DNA of 64,000 nt from Sphingomonas oligoaromativorans. Its GTDB lineage: Bacteria > Pseudomonadota > Alphaproteobacteria > Sphingomonadales > Sphingomonadaceae. The translations under genes were made by a program, and so were the position numbers. The notes beneath the pieces are model-generated. The model saw only the letters and a program-made list of their open reading frames with translations. It ran no database searches and had not been told where the DNA came from. Position 1 is the stretch's first letter. The number at the start of each line of letters is the position of its first letter. Of the stretch, positions 1 to 9,283 are shown in pieces. The DNA lies in the NCBI RefSeq assembly GCF_011762195.1, contig NZ_JAASQK010000009.1:1-64000 (forward strand), read 5' to 3'.

Positions 1-18
1 ATACGGCAACCATGGTGA

Positions 19-95
<77 letters not shown>

Positions 96-104
96 CCGAC
101 ATGA

Positions 105-138
105 AACACCCGCCCGAGCATACGCCCGGGCGGGTGTT
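105..138 (+). terminator. Terminator hairpin after tRNA-fMet
   Basis: Perfect 12-bp arms, AACACCCGCCCG at 105-116 and its complement at 127-138, separated by a 10-nt loop, begin 10 nt after the tRNA CCA. Only a weak T-rich tail follows (GTTGTCG), so it is a factor-independent terminator candidate with a poor U tract. Confidence 0.7.
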
Positions 139-411
139 GTCGTTCAGGGCAAACGACGCCAGGGCCCCCGTCAACGCCCGAGTAGATCCTCCTACCGAAA
201 AGCACCCCGCAGGAAGCGGCCCGCCTCGATCCGCCTGGCTTCGGCGTGCGCGACGGATGCCTCGTATGGCGGGAGGCGCCTCGTCAGAGCGGCAGGAGCG
301 ACCCGGTCCGGTCCAGATGCGTCTGCCCGGGGAGTGATCCGGCTGGTCTCCTGGCGTAAAGGCTCTGAGCGGACATCGATTTGGTCGCCGTATCACAGCA
401 ATGGAGATGGT
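139..411. other. Gap without a convincing gene
   Basis: Between the tRNA terminator and the peroxidase gene I see no ORF with coding character and no second RNA. The stretch presumably carries the peroxidase promoter; I could not pick a confident -35/-10 pair. A possible upstream in-frame start for the peroxidase at 334 lies here but has no ribosome-binding site. Confidence 0.4.
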
Positions 412-1374
412 ATGACAGGACATGCTTGGGATCGGGTGCCGATCGACGCTCAGAGCATCGATGCGCCGCTGTCCCAGGCGGCGATCTTCCTCGTGGTGAC
501 CGTGAGCGACGGGGAAGAGGCTCTCGCCAAGGTGCGCGACATGCTCGGCGGCCTCGACGATCTCGTGAAGACGGTCGGCTTCCGGGATCTCTCCGCGCGT
601 CTGTCCTGCATCGCGGGGATCGGCAGCGACCTTTGGGGACGTCTGGGGGAACCGAACAGGCCGCGCGAACTGAAGCCCTTCGCTCCGATCGAAGGAAACC
701 CGCATCGGGCTCCGGCGACACCGGGCGATATCCTCTTCCACATCCGCGCCGAGCGGCCGGACATCTGCTTCGAGTTCGAACGGATCCTGCTCCAGACCCT
801 TGGCTCTGCGATGACGGTGACCGACGAGGTTTCGGGCTTCCGGTATTTCGACGCGCGGGATCTGCTCGGTTTCGTCGATGGCACGGCGAACCCCGCGGGG
901 CGGGAGATCGGCGAGTCCGCGCTCGTCGGCGATGAGGATCCCGAATTCGCCGGCGGCAGCTATGTCGTGGTGCAGAAATATCTGCATGATCTGGCGGCCT
1001 GGGGCCGGACCTCGACGGCTCTGCAGGAGGAAATCATCGGCCGCACAAAGATCGACAATATCGAGCTCGATGACGACGCGGCCCCGCGCAAATCCCATAA
1101 GACCCTTGCTACAATCGTCGACGAGGACGGCAACGAGCATGACATCCTGCGGGACAATATGCCGTTCGGGCGCCCTGGGCACGGCGAGTTCGGCACCTAT
1201 TTCATCGGCTACACCCGATATCTGTGGGTGATCGAGAAGATGCTGGAGCGCATGTTCGTCGGCGAACCGAAGGGGGCCTATGACAGGATTCTGGACTTCT
1301 CCACGGCGCAAACCGGTATAAGCTTTTTCGCGCCCTCCCGATCGACACTGGCGAAGTTGGCAAGTTCGTCCTGA
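412..1374 (+). CDS. Dye-decolorizing (DyP) peroxidase, class B
   Basis: Haem peroxidase of the DyP family, which oxidises bulky substrates with H2O2. The start at 412 gives 320 residues and follows a GGAG-like site. The family motif GFVDGT holds Asp156; the proximal haem ligand is His229 (in SHKTL) and the distal Arg is Arg247 (in LRDNMPFG). The spacing 156/229/247 is the same as Asp153/His226/Arg244 of Rhodococcus DypB, which supports class B. The C-terminal FGTYFIGY block is also typical. No signal peptide is seen, so it is cytoplasmic or encapsulated. No encapsulin gene lies nearby. The gene stands alone on its strand. Confidence 0.93.
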   Translation: MTGHAWDRVPIDAQSIDAPLSQAAIFLVVTVSDGEEALAKVRDMLGGLDDLVKTVGFRDLSARLSCIAGIGSDLWGRLGEPNRPRELKPFAPIEGNPHRAPATPGDILFHIRAERPDICFEFERILLQTLGSAMTVTDEVSGFRYFDARDLLGFVDGTANPAGREIGESALVGDEDPEFAGGSYVVVQKYLHDLAAWGRTSTALQEEIIGRTKIDNIELDDDAAPRKSHKTLATIVDEDGNEHDILRDNMPFGRPGHGEFGTYFIGYTRYLWVIEKMLERMFVGEPKGAYDRILDFSTAQTGISFFAPSRSTLAKLASSS

Positions 1375-1544
1375 GCGGACATTGAACGATCGCCCGCCGG
1401 CGATGCGGCCGGACAGGAGCGTGGCTCCCCCCTGACGTTCGGGCGGGGCGCCTCCGTGGATGATGATTCCCCCTGCTTATGTGGCCGGTGAGTGGCACTC
1501 AGGATGGGCGTTCGATATGATCTGCGGCTCCCCGGACATCGTGG

Positions 1545-1572
1545 AGCCGTCATGCGATAATGCATGACGGCT
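1545..1572. repeat. Perfect 11-bp inverted repeat
   Basis: AGCCGTCATGC at 1545-1555 and its exact complement at 1562-1572 flank a GATAAT loop. It lies 170 bp after the peroxidase stop and has no T tract behind it. It could be a terminator remnant or an operator for the reductase region downstream. Confidence 0.5.
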
Positions 1573-1637
1573 GTGCCGAATTTGCCGTGGAAGGCGCCTG
1601 ATTGCATCGCCATTATGGCTGGCAGGAGGTCGCTCCC

Positions 1638-1852
1638 ATGCCGATGCATCCTTTTCTCAAGCCATCGCCGCTTGCCATTGCCGCATCCGCGATCGCCGGC
1701 GCGGCCATCATTTCGAGCGTTCCACCGCATCGCATGGGAGAACGGTCCAGCGGCTCGGCGCGGCGGCGCCCGATGCCCTGCCCCGCCTCTATCTCGGCAC
1801 CGCGCAGGTGAGCGCGCCCGACGATCCCAGTCCGCAGGAGAAAGCAGCATGA
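1638..1852 (+). pseudogene. Possible degraded short gene upstream of the reductase
   Basis: Two fragments look coding but lie in different frames. One starts with ATG at 1638 after a GGAGGT-like site and encodes a hydrophobic leader (LAIAASAIAGAAIISS). The other, from about 1742, encodes an Ala/Pro-rich tail ending QEKAA whose TGA overlaps the next ATG as ATGA, the usual arrangement of coupled genes. I cannot name a family. A decayed or truncated gene is the simplest reading; chance ORFs in GC-rich DNA are the alternative. The rest of 1375-1848 holds only the inverted repeat. Confidence 0.3.
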
Positions 1853-2861
1853 AAGCCGTTGGATATTACACGCCGGGCAGCATCGATCGCCCGGACTCGC
1901 TCGTCGATCTCGATCTCCCGGCGCCGACGGCCGGGCCGCGCGATCTCCTGGTCCGCGTGAAGCGGTGTCGGTCAATCCGGTCGACACCAAGGTTCGCGAC
2001 GGAGCCGCGCCGGCATCGGGCGAGGCTCGGGTGCTCGGCTGGGACGCGGCGGGGATCGTCGAGGCGGTGGGCGATCAGGTCACGCTCTTCCAGCCCGGCG
2101 ACGAAGTCTATTATGCGGGCGCTCTCCAGCGGCCCGGCACCAATGCCGAATTGCACGCCGTGGATGAACGGATCGTCGGCCACAAGCCGCGCTCGCTCGA
2201 CTGGGCCGCGGCCGCGGCCCTGCCGCTCACGACGCTCACCGCCTGGGAGCTGCTCTTCGACCGGCTGCGCGTGCCCTATGGCCGCAAGACCGGGAGCGGC
2301 ACGCTGCTCGTCATCAACGGTGCAGGCGGGGTCGGCTCGGTGCTGATCCAGCTCGCCCGCCGGCTGACCGGCCTGACGGTCGTCGCCACCGCGTCGCGGC
2401 CCGAAACGATCGAGTGGGTCCGTGCGATGGGCGCGCACCATGTGATCGATCATCGCCAGCCGCTCGACAAGGCGCTGAAGGCGATCGGCATCGCGCAGGC
2501 CGACTATGTCGCCAGCCTCACCGCCAGCGACCGGCATCTCCCCGCCATCGCCGAATTGATCGCACCGCAAGGCGCCGTCGCGCTGATCGACGATCCCGAG
2601 GTGCTCGACATCAACCCGTTCAAGCGCAAAAGCGTCAGCGTAAGCTGGGAGTTCATGTTCACCCGCTCGATGTTCGAGACGCCCGATATGATCGAGCAAC
2701 ATCACATCCTCGACGAGGTCAGCGCCCTCATTGACGCGGGCGTGCTGCGTTCGACGGTGACAAGCAGCGACGGCCCGATCAACGCCGCCAATCTCCGCAA
2801 GATTCACAGGCTGATCGAGAGCGGCTCGGCGTTTGGCAAGGCCGTGCTGACCGGCTTCTAG
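1849..2861 (+). pseudogene. Zinc-type alcohol dehydrogenase / quinone reductase family, frameshifted
   Basis: Medium-chain dehydrogenase/reductase of the NADPH:quinone reductase-like group. The first 38 residues (MKAVGYYTPG to LLVRVK) are read from 1849 behind a GGAG site; the protein continues with VSVNPVDTKVR one frame over. The break is at about 1962-1964: GTGAAGCGGTGTCGG lacks one G compared with the expected Lys-Ala-Val-Ser codons. Downstream the gene is intact, with the nucleotide-binding NGAGGVGS motif and a normal C-terminus. It is either a recent pseudogene or one sequencing error. The stop TAG shares the palindrome CTAG with the stop of the convergent LysR gene. Confidence 0.85.
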
Positions 2862-3742
2862 AGCGTGCCGGGCACCGCCGCGACCAGATGATCGACCAGC
2901 GCCCTGAGACGGGCGAGGCGTTTCAGGTCGCGGTGGTAGCCAAGCCAGACTTCCCGGCTCGGCGGGGCTTCCTCAACCTCCAGCAGCGTGAGCGGCACCA
3001 TGTCGCCGATCACGCGCGGCAGGACAGCGAGCCCCGCGCCCTGCACACAGGCTCGCGCTTGTGCCTCGCGGCTGTTGCTGCGCAGCGCAAAGCTTGCCTC
3101 CGGCCAATGGCGGCGCATCCAATCGACATCGGCGAGCTGGCCCAGCGCCTCGTCCATCGCGATCAGGCGGAGCCCCGCGCCCGTGCCGCCGCCACTCCAG
3201 CCATGCTCTTCAAGATAGGCCTGCGAAGCGTAGAGCCCGTAACGGATCGTGGTCAGCCGGCGCTGAACGATGTCCGGTCCGGTGAAGGGGCGGAACCGCA
3301 GCACCATATCCGCCTCCCGCCGTTCCAGATCGAGCATCCGCCAGTCGGCGATCAGTTCGATGGTGACCCGCGGATGGGCTGCGGCGAAGTCGGCCAGCGG
3401 CTCGGCCAAAACCTGGTTCGAGAACCAGTCGGACGAGGAAATGCGCAGGCCGCCTTCCAGTCCCCGCGCCTGCCCAAGCAGCTTGCGCTCCAGAGCCTGC
3501 GCCTCCTCGGCCATCCGCTCGGCATGAAGCAGCATCGCCTCGCCCTCGTCGGTCAGGCGGAAGCCTTGCGGCGTGCGTTGGAAGAGCGAGGCCTGGAGCT
3601 GAAGTTCGAGCGCCCTCAGGCGTCGCCCCGCGGTCGGCTGCGTCATGCCCAGCCGCGGCGCCGCGGCGCTCAGCGTGCCGGCGCGCGCAATTTCGAGAAA
3701 GAGGCGGACGTCGTCCCAGGAGACCTGCATGACGGGTGGCAT
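2858..3742 (-). CDS. LysR-family transcriptional regulator
   Basis: 294 residues. An N-terminal winged helix-turn-helix (about residues 8-67, with RAGTLSAAAPRLGMTQPTAGRR) is followed by a periplasmic-binding-protein-like effector domain. The start could also be Met5 at 3730 (MQVSWDDVRLF), closer to the usual N-terminus; neither has a clear ribosome-binding site. It runs convergent to the quinone-reductase-like gene, overlapping by the stop codons, and is divergent from the GH2 gene, so a target cannot be assigned from position alone. Confidence 0.92.
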   Translation of the reverse strand: MPPVMQVSWDDVRLFLEIARAGTLSAAAPRLGMTQPTAGRRLRALELQLQASLFQRTPQGFRLTDEGEAMLLHAERMAEEAQALERKLLGQARGLEGGLRISSSDWFSNQVLAEPLADFAAAHPRVTIELIADWRMLDLERREADMVLRFRPFTGPDIVQRRLTTIRYGLYASQAYLEEHGWSGGGTGAGLRLIAMDEALGQLADVDWMRRHWPEASFALRSNSREAQARACVQGAGLAVLPRVIGDMVPLTLLEVEEAPPSREVWLGYHRDLKRLARLRALVDHLVAAVPGTL

Positions 3743-3936
3743 GTCATGATCGGGCGATCATGAAAATAGTCGCGGCCGGCGGCATCTCCGTCCGACGGGC
3801 GGTCGCCACGATCCCGGCTCTTCCAAAAAAAGAAAAAGGAAGATTGAAAGAAGTATTTTTGGCATGGGTGTCGACGGAGACGGGACGGGCGGGCGACCAA
3901 CCGGCCGAATCAGCGCCGTCACAGGGAGAGAATCAT

Positions 3937-6900
3937 ATGCGTACTGCCGTCCGGCATCCTCGTATCGCGCGTCTGCTCGCGCTTCTCGTCGCCGGGGCGG
4001 CCCCGGCCTATGGGGCGACGCTGGCGGCGCCGGCCACGGTGGACGGCCGCGGCCCATACAACCTCTCCATCCTCGAAGGCGGCATCGGCGCGAGCTTCAC
4101 GCTGAGCGGCGAGGCGGCGGCGGTGGCCGGCGGCGGGATATGGTCGCTCTCCGCCTGGGTCTCGCCCGAGACGGCCCAGCGGGGTTTCGTGCCCCTCGTG
4201 GCGATCGGCGATCCGGCCGGCAGCCATCGTTGCATCGGGCTGGAGGACGGCCGCCTCGTCTTCCGCTCGGCGAGCGGAGAGGTGAAGGCGCAAACGAGCA
4301 TTCCCGCCGGGCGATGGACGGCGATCGGCCTGGCCTCGGACGGCCGGACGGCGAGCCTGTTCGTCGACGGCCGCATGGTGGCCAGCCGCGCCATGACGAC
4401 GCCGGCGGTCGCCCCGACGCTCTCCATCGCCCCCACCATGGCCGGCATGGCCCATTTCGGCGGCCGCGTGGCGGGGCTCATCGTCTCTCCGGCCGCCACG
4501 CCCGCCACGGCCTTCGCGGAGACGGCGCGGCACCGCCCCGATCCGGCACTGATCGCCTTCGCCAAGCCCGGTCAGGGCTGGGAATGGCAGGAGAAGGCGT
4601 GGCGCGGCATGTTCCAGCCGCAGGATCCGGCGACGCTGCCGACCGGCAAGACCCCGCCCACGGCCCCTGTCGCCGTGGCGCCGACCGACACCGCCCCCCT
4701 CACCGAACTCGGCACCGGGCGCTGGCAAATCGGCGGATGGAAGCTGGGCATCGGGCCGGATGTCCATGCCGGCGGCGCCACGATCAGCAGCGACGGCTTC
4801 GACGATACCAAATGGTATGCGGCCACCGTCCCCGGTACGGTGCTGACCACGCTGGTCGATCGCGGTGTCTATCCCGATCCGTCCTATGGGCTGAACAATC
4901 TCGCCATCCCGGAAAAGCTCTCGCGGCAGGATTACTGGTATCGCGCGAGCTTCGATCTGCCGGCCGATTTCGCGCCCGTCCATCGCCAGCTTCTGTTCAA
5001 GGGCATCAACTACGCCGCCGAAGTGTGGGTGAACGGCCACTCGCTCGGCGCGATGACCGGCGCCTTCATCCGGGGCGAGTTCGACGTTTCGACATTGCTC
5101 CACGCCGGCCGCAACATCGTCGCGGTCCACATCCTGCCGCCGCCGCATCCGGGCATCCCGCATGAGGAGTCGATCGCCGCCGGCCCCGGCAACAATGGCG
5201 GCCAGCTCGCGCTCGACGGCCCGACCTTCGTCGCCACCGAGGGCTGGGACTGGATCCCCGGCGTCCGCGATCGCAACATGGGCCTGTGGCAGCCGGTCGA
5301 GCTGCACCAGACCGGCGTCGTCCGCATCGGCGACCCGCAGGTGGTGACGAAGCTTCCTCTGCCCGCGACCGATCACGCCGCCGTCACCATCACCGTGCCG
5401 ATCGAGAATGACGGCACGGCGCCGGTCGCGACCACCGTCACCGCGAGCTTCGAGGGTGTCAGCGTCTCGAAGCCGGTGACGGCCGCGCCGGGCAGCAGCG
5501 AGGTGCGCTTCACGCCCGCCGACTTCGCCCAGCTCAACGTCGCCCATCCGAAGCTGTGGTGGCCGAACGGCTATGGCCCGCAGAACCTCTACACGCTGAA
5601 GGTGACGGCGACGGCCGGGACCGCGCCCTCGGACGAGAAGAGCCTGCGTTTCGGCATGAGGGAGCTGACCTACGGCCTCTCGCTGTTCGACGGAAAGGGC
5701 AAGCTCCGCCGCGTCGAGGTCGATCCCACGCTGGCGCATGAGCGCGGCGAAGCGCTGATCGCGCTCCGCCACGAGGACATCAAGCAGACCCCCGCCGGCT
5801 GGACGGAATCGCTGACCCCCGCCGGCGAGACCTCGCCCGCCGTCCGCGACATCCCCCGGCAGATGCGCGAGCCGCACATGACGATCTTCGTCAACGGCGT
5901 GCCCATCGCCGCACGCGGCGGCAACTGGGGCATGGACGATTTCATGAAGCGCGTCTCGCGCGCCCGGCTGGAGCCCTATTTCCGCCTCCACAAGGAAGCG
6001 AACGTCAACATCATCCGCAACTGGGTGGGCCAGGATACCGAAGACAGCTTCTTCGACCTCGCCGACGAATATGGGATGCTGATCCTCAACGATTTCTGGG
6101 AATCCACGCAGGATTACCAGAACGAGGCGGAAGACCCGCAGCTCTTCCTCAGGAACGCCGCCGACGTGATCGCGCGCTATCGCAACCACCCGTCGATCGC
6201 GGTCTGGTTCGGCCGCAACGAGGGCGTGCCCCAGCCGATCATCAACGAGGGCCTGAACGCCCTCGTCCTGAAGCTCGACGGCACGCGCTATTATACCGGC
6301 AGCTCGAACCGCATCGGGCTTCAGGGCAGCGGCCCCTATAGCTGGCAGAATCCGGTCGGCTATTTCACCGATCTCGATACCGGCTTCTCGGTGGAGGACG
6401 GCACGCCCTCGCTCGCGACGCTGGAGGCGGTCAAGGCGATGGTGCCGCCCGCCGATCGCTGGCCGATCAGCGACACGCTCGCCTATCATGACTGGCACAT
6501 CGGCGGGAACGGCGACGTCCGCAGCTTCATGAAGATCCTCGACACCCAGTTCGGCGAGGCGACCAGCCTCGAGGATTTCGAGCGCAAGGCGCAGATGCTG
6601 AACTATGTCGACTATCGGGCGATCTTCGAGGGCTTCAACGCCGGGCTCTGGACGAAGAACAGCGGCCGCCTGCTGTGGATGACGCATCCCGCATGGCCGT
6701 CCAACCACTGGCAGATCTACAGCTCCGATTATGACACGGCGGCCGCCTATTACGGCACCAAGGCCGGCTCGGAGCCGATCCACGTCCAGATGAACCTGCC
6801 CGATTATGCGCTGGCCGTCGTCAACACCACGCGCGAGGCCGCCGACGGGCTGACGCTCAAGGCGCATGTGGTGGACATCGCCAACAAGACGCTGCTCGAT

Positions 6901-7380
6901 CGCAGCGAGGCGGTGTCGGCGCCCGCCAACAAGACGACCACGCTGAAGCCGCTGGCGATCCAGCCGCTGCTCGATGCCCTTGGCCTCGTGCTGGTCGAGC
7001 TGACGCTGAGCGATGCGAAGGGCAAGGCCATCAGCCGCAACGTCTACTGGCAGGGCAAGGACGATGCCTCCTATCGCCAGCTCAACGGCCTTGCGCCGCA
7101 ACCCCTCGCCGCGACCGCGAAGAAGGATCGCGACGGCATCACCATCGAGATCGCCAACCGCAGCGCGACGCCCGTCCTCGCCACCAAGCTCACGCTGGTG
7201 GATGCGAAGGGCGAGCGCGTGCTGCCGGCCTTCTATGAGGACAATTACGTCAGCCTGCTGCCCGGCGAGAGCCGCAGCGTCACGATCCGCACGATGGACG
7301 GCGTGAAGCCCACCGGCACGCCCGCCGCCATCCAGCTTCGCGGCTGGAACGTCCAGCCGGCGAGCATCCCGATCGGGTAA
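3937..7380 (+). CDS. GH2-family exo-glycosidase with N-terminal LamG-like domain (exo-beta-D-glucosaminidase-like)
   Basis: 1147 residues, exported: a signal peptide ends near residue 27 (AAPAYGA). Residues about 30-200 look like a concanavalin/LamG fold (WSLSAWVSPE, LFVDGRMVAS). From about residue 262 come the GH2 sugar-binding, Ig-like and TIM-barrel domains. The acid/base pair is Asn761-Glu762 in WFGRNEG; Glu874 in QFGEATS is a candidate nucleophile. The late motif HPAWPSNHWQIYS resembles chitosan exo-glucosaminidases (CsxA type); beta-mannosidase-like activity remains possible. The start at 3937 follows AGGGAGAG. An A-rich stretch near 3825-3860 probably holds the promoter. First gene of a glycan-utilisation-like locus. 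Confidence 0.88.
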   Translation: MRTAVRHPRIARLLALLVAGAAPAYGATLAAPATVDGRGPYNLSILEGGIGASFTLSGEAAAVAGGGIWSLSAWVSPETAQRGFVPLVAIGDPAGSHRCIGLEDGRLVFRSASGEVKAQTSIPAGRWTAIGLASDGRTASLFVDGRMVASRAMTTPAVAPTLSIAPTMAGMAHFGGRVAGLIVSPAATPATAFAETARHRPDPALIAFAKPGQGWEWQEKAWRGMFQPQDPATLPTGKTPPTAPVAVAPTDTAPLTELGTGRWQIGGWKLGIGPDVHAGGATISSDGFDDTKWYAATVPGTVLTTLVDRGVYPDPSYGLNNLAIPEKLSRQDYWYRASFDLPADFAPVHRQLLFKGINYAAEVWVNGHSLGAMTGAFIRGEFDVSTLLHAGRNIVAVHILPPPHPGIPHEESIAAGPGNNGGQLALDGPTFVATEGWDWIPGVRDRNMGLWQPVELHQTGVVRIGDPQVVTKLPLPATDHAAVTITVPIENDGTAPVATTVTASFEGVSVSKPVTAAPGSSEVRFTPADFAQLNVAHPKLWWPNGYGPQNLYTLKVTATAGTAPSDEKSLRFGMRELTYGLSLFDGKGKLRRVEVDPTLAHERGEALIALRHEDIKQTPAGWTESLTPAGETSPAVRDIPRQMREPHMTIFVNGVPIAARGGNWGMDDFMKRVSRARLEPYFRLHKEANVNIIRNWVGQDTEDSFFDLADEYGMLILNDFWESTQDYQNEAEDPQLFLRNAADVIARYRNHPSIAVWFGRNEGVPQPIINEGLNALVLKLDGTRYYTGSSNRIGLQGSGPYSWQNPVGYFTDLDTGFSVEDGTPSLATLEAVKAMVPPADRWPISDTLAYHDWHIGGNGDVRSFMKILDTQFGEATSLEDFERKAQMLNYVDYRAIFEGFNAGLWTKNSGRLLWMTHPAWPSNHWQIYSSDYDTAAAYYGTKAGSEPIHVQMNLPDYALAVVNTTREAADGLTLKAHVVDIANKTLLDRSEAVSAPANKTTTLKPLAIQPLLDALGLVLVELTLSDAKGKAISRNVYWQGKDDASYRQLNGLAPQPLAATAKKDRDGITIEIANRSATPVLATKLTLVDAKGERVLPAFYEDNYVSLLPGESRSVTIRTMDGVKPTGTPAAIQLRGWNVQPASIPIG

Positions 7381-7394
7381 CCGCTATGGCCATG

Positions 7395-7425
7395 GCCCCG
7401 CCGCATCGATGCGGCGGGGCTTTCG
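7395..7425. terminator. Palindromic bidirectional terminator
   Basis: A perfect 26-bp palindrome occupies 7395-7420 (half-site GCCCCGCCGCATC) and is followed by TTTCG. It sits between the converging GH2 and esterase genes and can serve both strands. Confidence 0.8.
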
Positions 7426-7439
7426 TGCGCGCCTCGATA

Positions 7440-8960
7440 TCAGGGATAGGCGATATGGCTTTCGATCCGCTCTTCCGACGTGAAGGTCGGCGCGGGAAGG
7501 CCGGCCGCGTTGTATAGGCTGCCGGGGACCACGTTGCTCCAGTTGTAGCGGACATAGGCCGGGCTGGAGACGGCGCCCTTCACCACCACGCTATTCCCCT
7601 CGATCGTCGCCGTGGCCGGCTGGAAGCGGTGGTCCTGACCGGCGATTTCGAACCCCGTCACGGATGTGCCCCGCGCGGTGAGGCCCTGGCCGTTGTCGAA
7701 CCACACGCGCAGGCCATCCGCCGTGGTCGACACCTGCCGGAACAGCGGCGGCGCGTAGGCGACATGCTCGCCATAAGCGACCGCCCGAGCGGCCAGCGCG
7801 AGCCGCGCGGCGACCGTCTGCTTGTCGCTCGGATGGACGTTCGCCGGATCGCCGACATCGGTGGTGACGGCCATCGCCGTGTTGGCGAGGCCGAGCGCCC
7901 GGCGCTGCGCGTCGCGCACCAGCCCCCATTCTTCCTTGGGGCTGTCGAAGCTGGAGATCTGCGCGAACAGGAACGGGAAATCGCCCTGCGCGAAATCGTG
8001 CCGCCAGTCGGTGATGAGCCCCTTGAACAGCGCCTCGTAATAAGGCGCGCGGGCGACGTTGCTGTTGGTTTCGCCCTGATACCAGATCACCCCCTTGATG
8101 CCGTAGCCGGTGAACGGCGCCACCATCGCGTTATAAAGAGCGCCGGGGCGATAGGCCTCCTCGGGCGGATGCCAGTCATGGTGGGGGGCGGGCAGGCCCC
8201 GTGCCCTGGCCTCGGCATCCTCGCGCTGCTCGGCGGCGATGGCGGCGTCCTTGTCGGCCTGCTCCTGCTCGAAGCGCGCGCGGGCGGCAAAGGCGGGCGA
8301 AAGCGACGGATCGGAACCCAGCGCCGCCATCGAGACCCAGCTATCGGCCGGCGTGCCGCCCCAGGTGGAATCGATCACGCCCACCGTCACATGCTCGCGC
8401 GCCGCGATCTCGCGGGCGAAGAAATAGCCGATCGCGGAGAAGGGAGCGGCGGTCTGGGGCGTCGTCTCGGTCCAGCTCTGGTCCACGTCGCGCAGCGGCA
8501 TCGTGCTCGACTTATGCTCGACGCGGAGCAGCCGGACATGCGGATCGGTGGCGGCGGCGATCTCCGCGGCGCTGTTCTTCACATGTGCGGTCGGCGGGAA
8601 GCCGGCCAGCGGCATCTCCATGTTCGACTGGCCCGACGCGAACCAGACGTCGCCGATCATCACGTCGTGAATCGTCGTGCTGCCGCCGTCGCCGCTGATC
8701 GTCAGGGAATAAGGGCCGCCCGCCGCCTCGGGCATGAGCCATGCGTCCCACCCCCCGAGCCGGTTCGCGATGGAATGCCCATGCTGGCCGTGCAGCACGA
8801 CCTCGATCGACGCGCCCGGCGTCGCCCAGCCCCAGATGTGGATGGGGCGGTCGCGCTGGAGCACCGCATGATCGGAGAACAGGTGCGGCGTGCGCAGTTC
8901 GGCCTCGGCAGGTTGGGCCAGCAGGCCCAACGCGATACAGGCGGCAACGCGGATCAGCAT
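7440..8960 (-). CDS. Secreted sialate O-acetylesterase-like SGNH esterase
   Basis: 506 residues with a signal peptide (MLIRVAACIALGLLAQPAEA). Block I of the SGNH fold is ASGQSNMEMP with nucleophile Ser112; block III is WYQGETNSN; the C-terminal catalytic His is probably His376 in NVHPSDKQ. The family removes O-acetyl groups from sialic acids and other sugars, so here it may strip acetyl decorations from the glycan that the GH2 enzyme cuts. The start at 8960 is chosen because a GGGGAAGGA site precedes it and the signal peptide begins there; longer in-frame extensions reach into the divergent promoter region. Confidence 0.88.
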   Translation of the reverse strand: MLIRVAACIALGLLAQPAEAELRTPHLFSDHAVLQRDRPIHIWGWATPGASIEVVLHGQHGHSIANRLGGWDAWLMPEAAGGPYSLTISGDGGSTTIHDVMIGDVWFASGQSNMEMPLAGFPPTAHVKNSAAEIAAATDPHVRLLRVEHKSSTMPLRDVDQSWTETTPQTAAPFSAIGYFFAREIAAREHVTVGVIDSTWGGTPADSWVSMAALGSDPSLSPAFAARARFEQEQADKDAAIAAEQREDAEARARGLPAPHHDWHPPEEAYRPGALYNAMVAPFTGYGIKGVIWYQGETNSNVARAPYYEALFKGLITDWRHDFAQGDFPFLFAQISSFDSPKEEWGLVRDAQRRALGLANTAMAVTTDVGDPANVHPSDKQTVAARLALAARAVAYGEHVAYAPPLFRQVSTTADGLRVWFDNGQGLTARGTSVTGFEIAGQDHRFQPATATIEGNSVVVKGAVSSPAYVRYNWSNVVPGSLYNAAGLPAPTFTSEERIESHIAYP

Positions 8961-9283
8961 GATATGTCCTTCCCCTTCAAAGATGCTTGCGATGCTTCTG
9001 GGCATGATTGCCGGGCGAGCCATCGGATCGGCTTCTGCGGCGGTTTCGCCATCCCGTGCTCCCCATCCGGTCAGGCCTGACCTTTGAAAAAGTGATACGC
9101 GAAGCCCGTCGATATTAAATAAGAAAAAATGAACATATTTAAGTTGACCGCGGTCCCGAAACCCGACACAAAAATGACAAGCGGTAAAAGTCGCGTGGGA
9201 GGGGGCCGGGCTACAAACGCCAGCGAACCTTCCCTGGGAAATAATGTGTCGCCTTCGAGCGAGCATGATGGGGAGATGACGGC
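8961..9283. other. Divergent promoter region between esterase and TonB receptor
   Basis: 323 bp without a gene. Bases 9085-9145 are strikingly AT-rich for this genome and are followed by TTGACC at about 9144, a possible -35 element for the receptor gene. A GGGGAG site at 9270-9275 serves the GTG start at 9284. No inverted repeat clear enough to be called an operator was seen. Confidence 0.5.

Noticed and set aside
3919-7101. 1060-residue minus-strand frame across the GH2 gene
   Set aside because: Composition is an Arg/Asp/Gly-rich shadow of GC-rich coding DNA; the plus strand has clear GH2 motifs.
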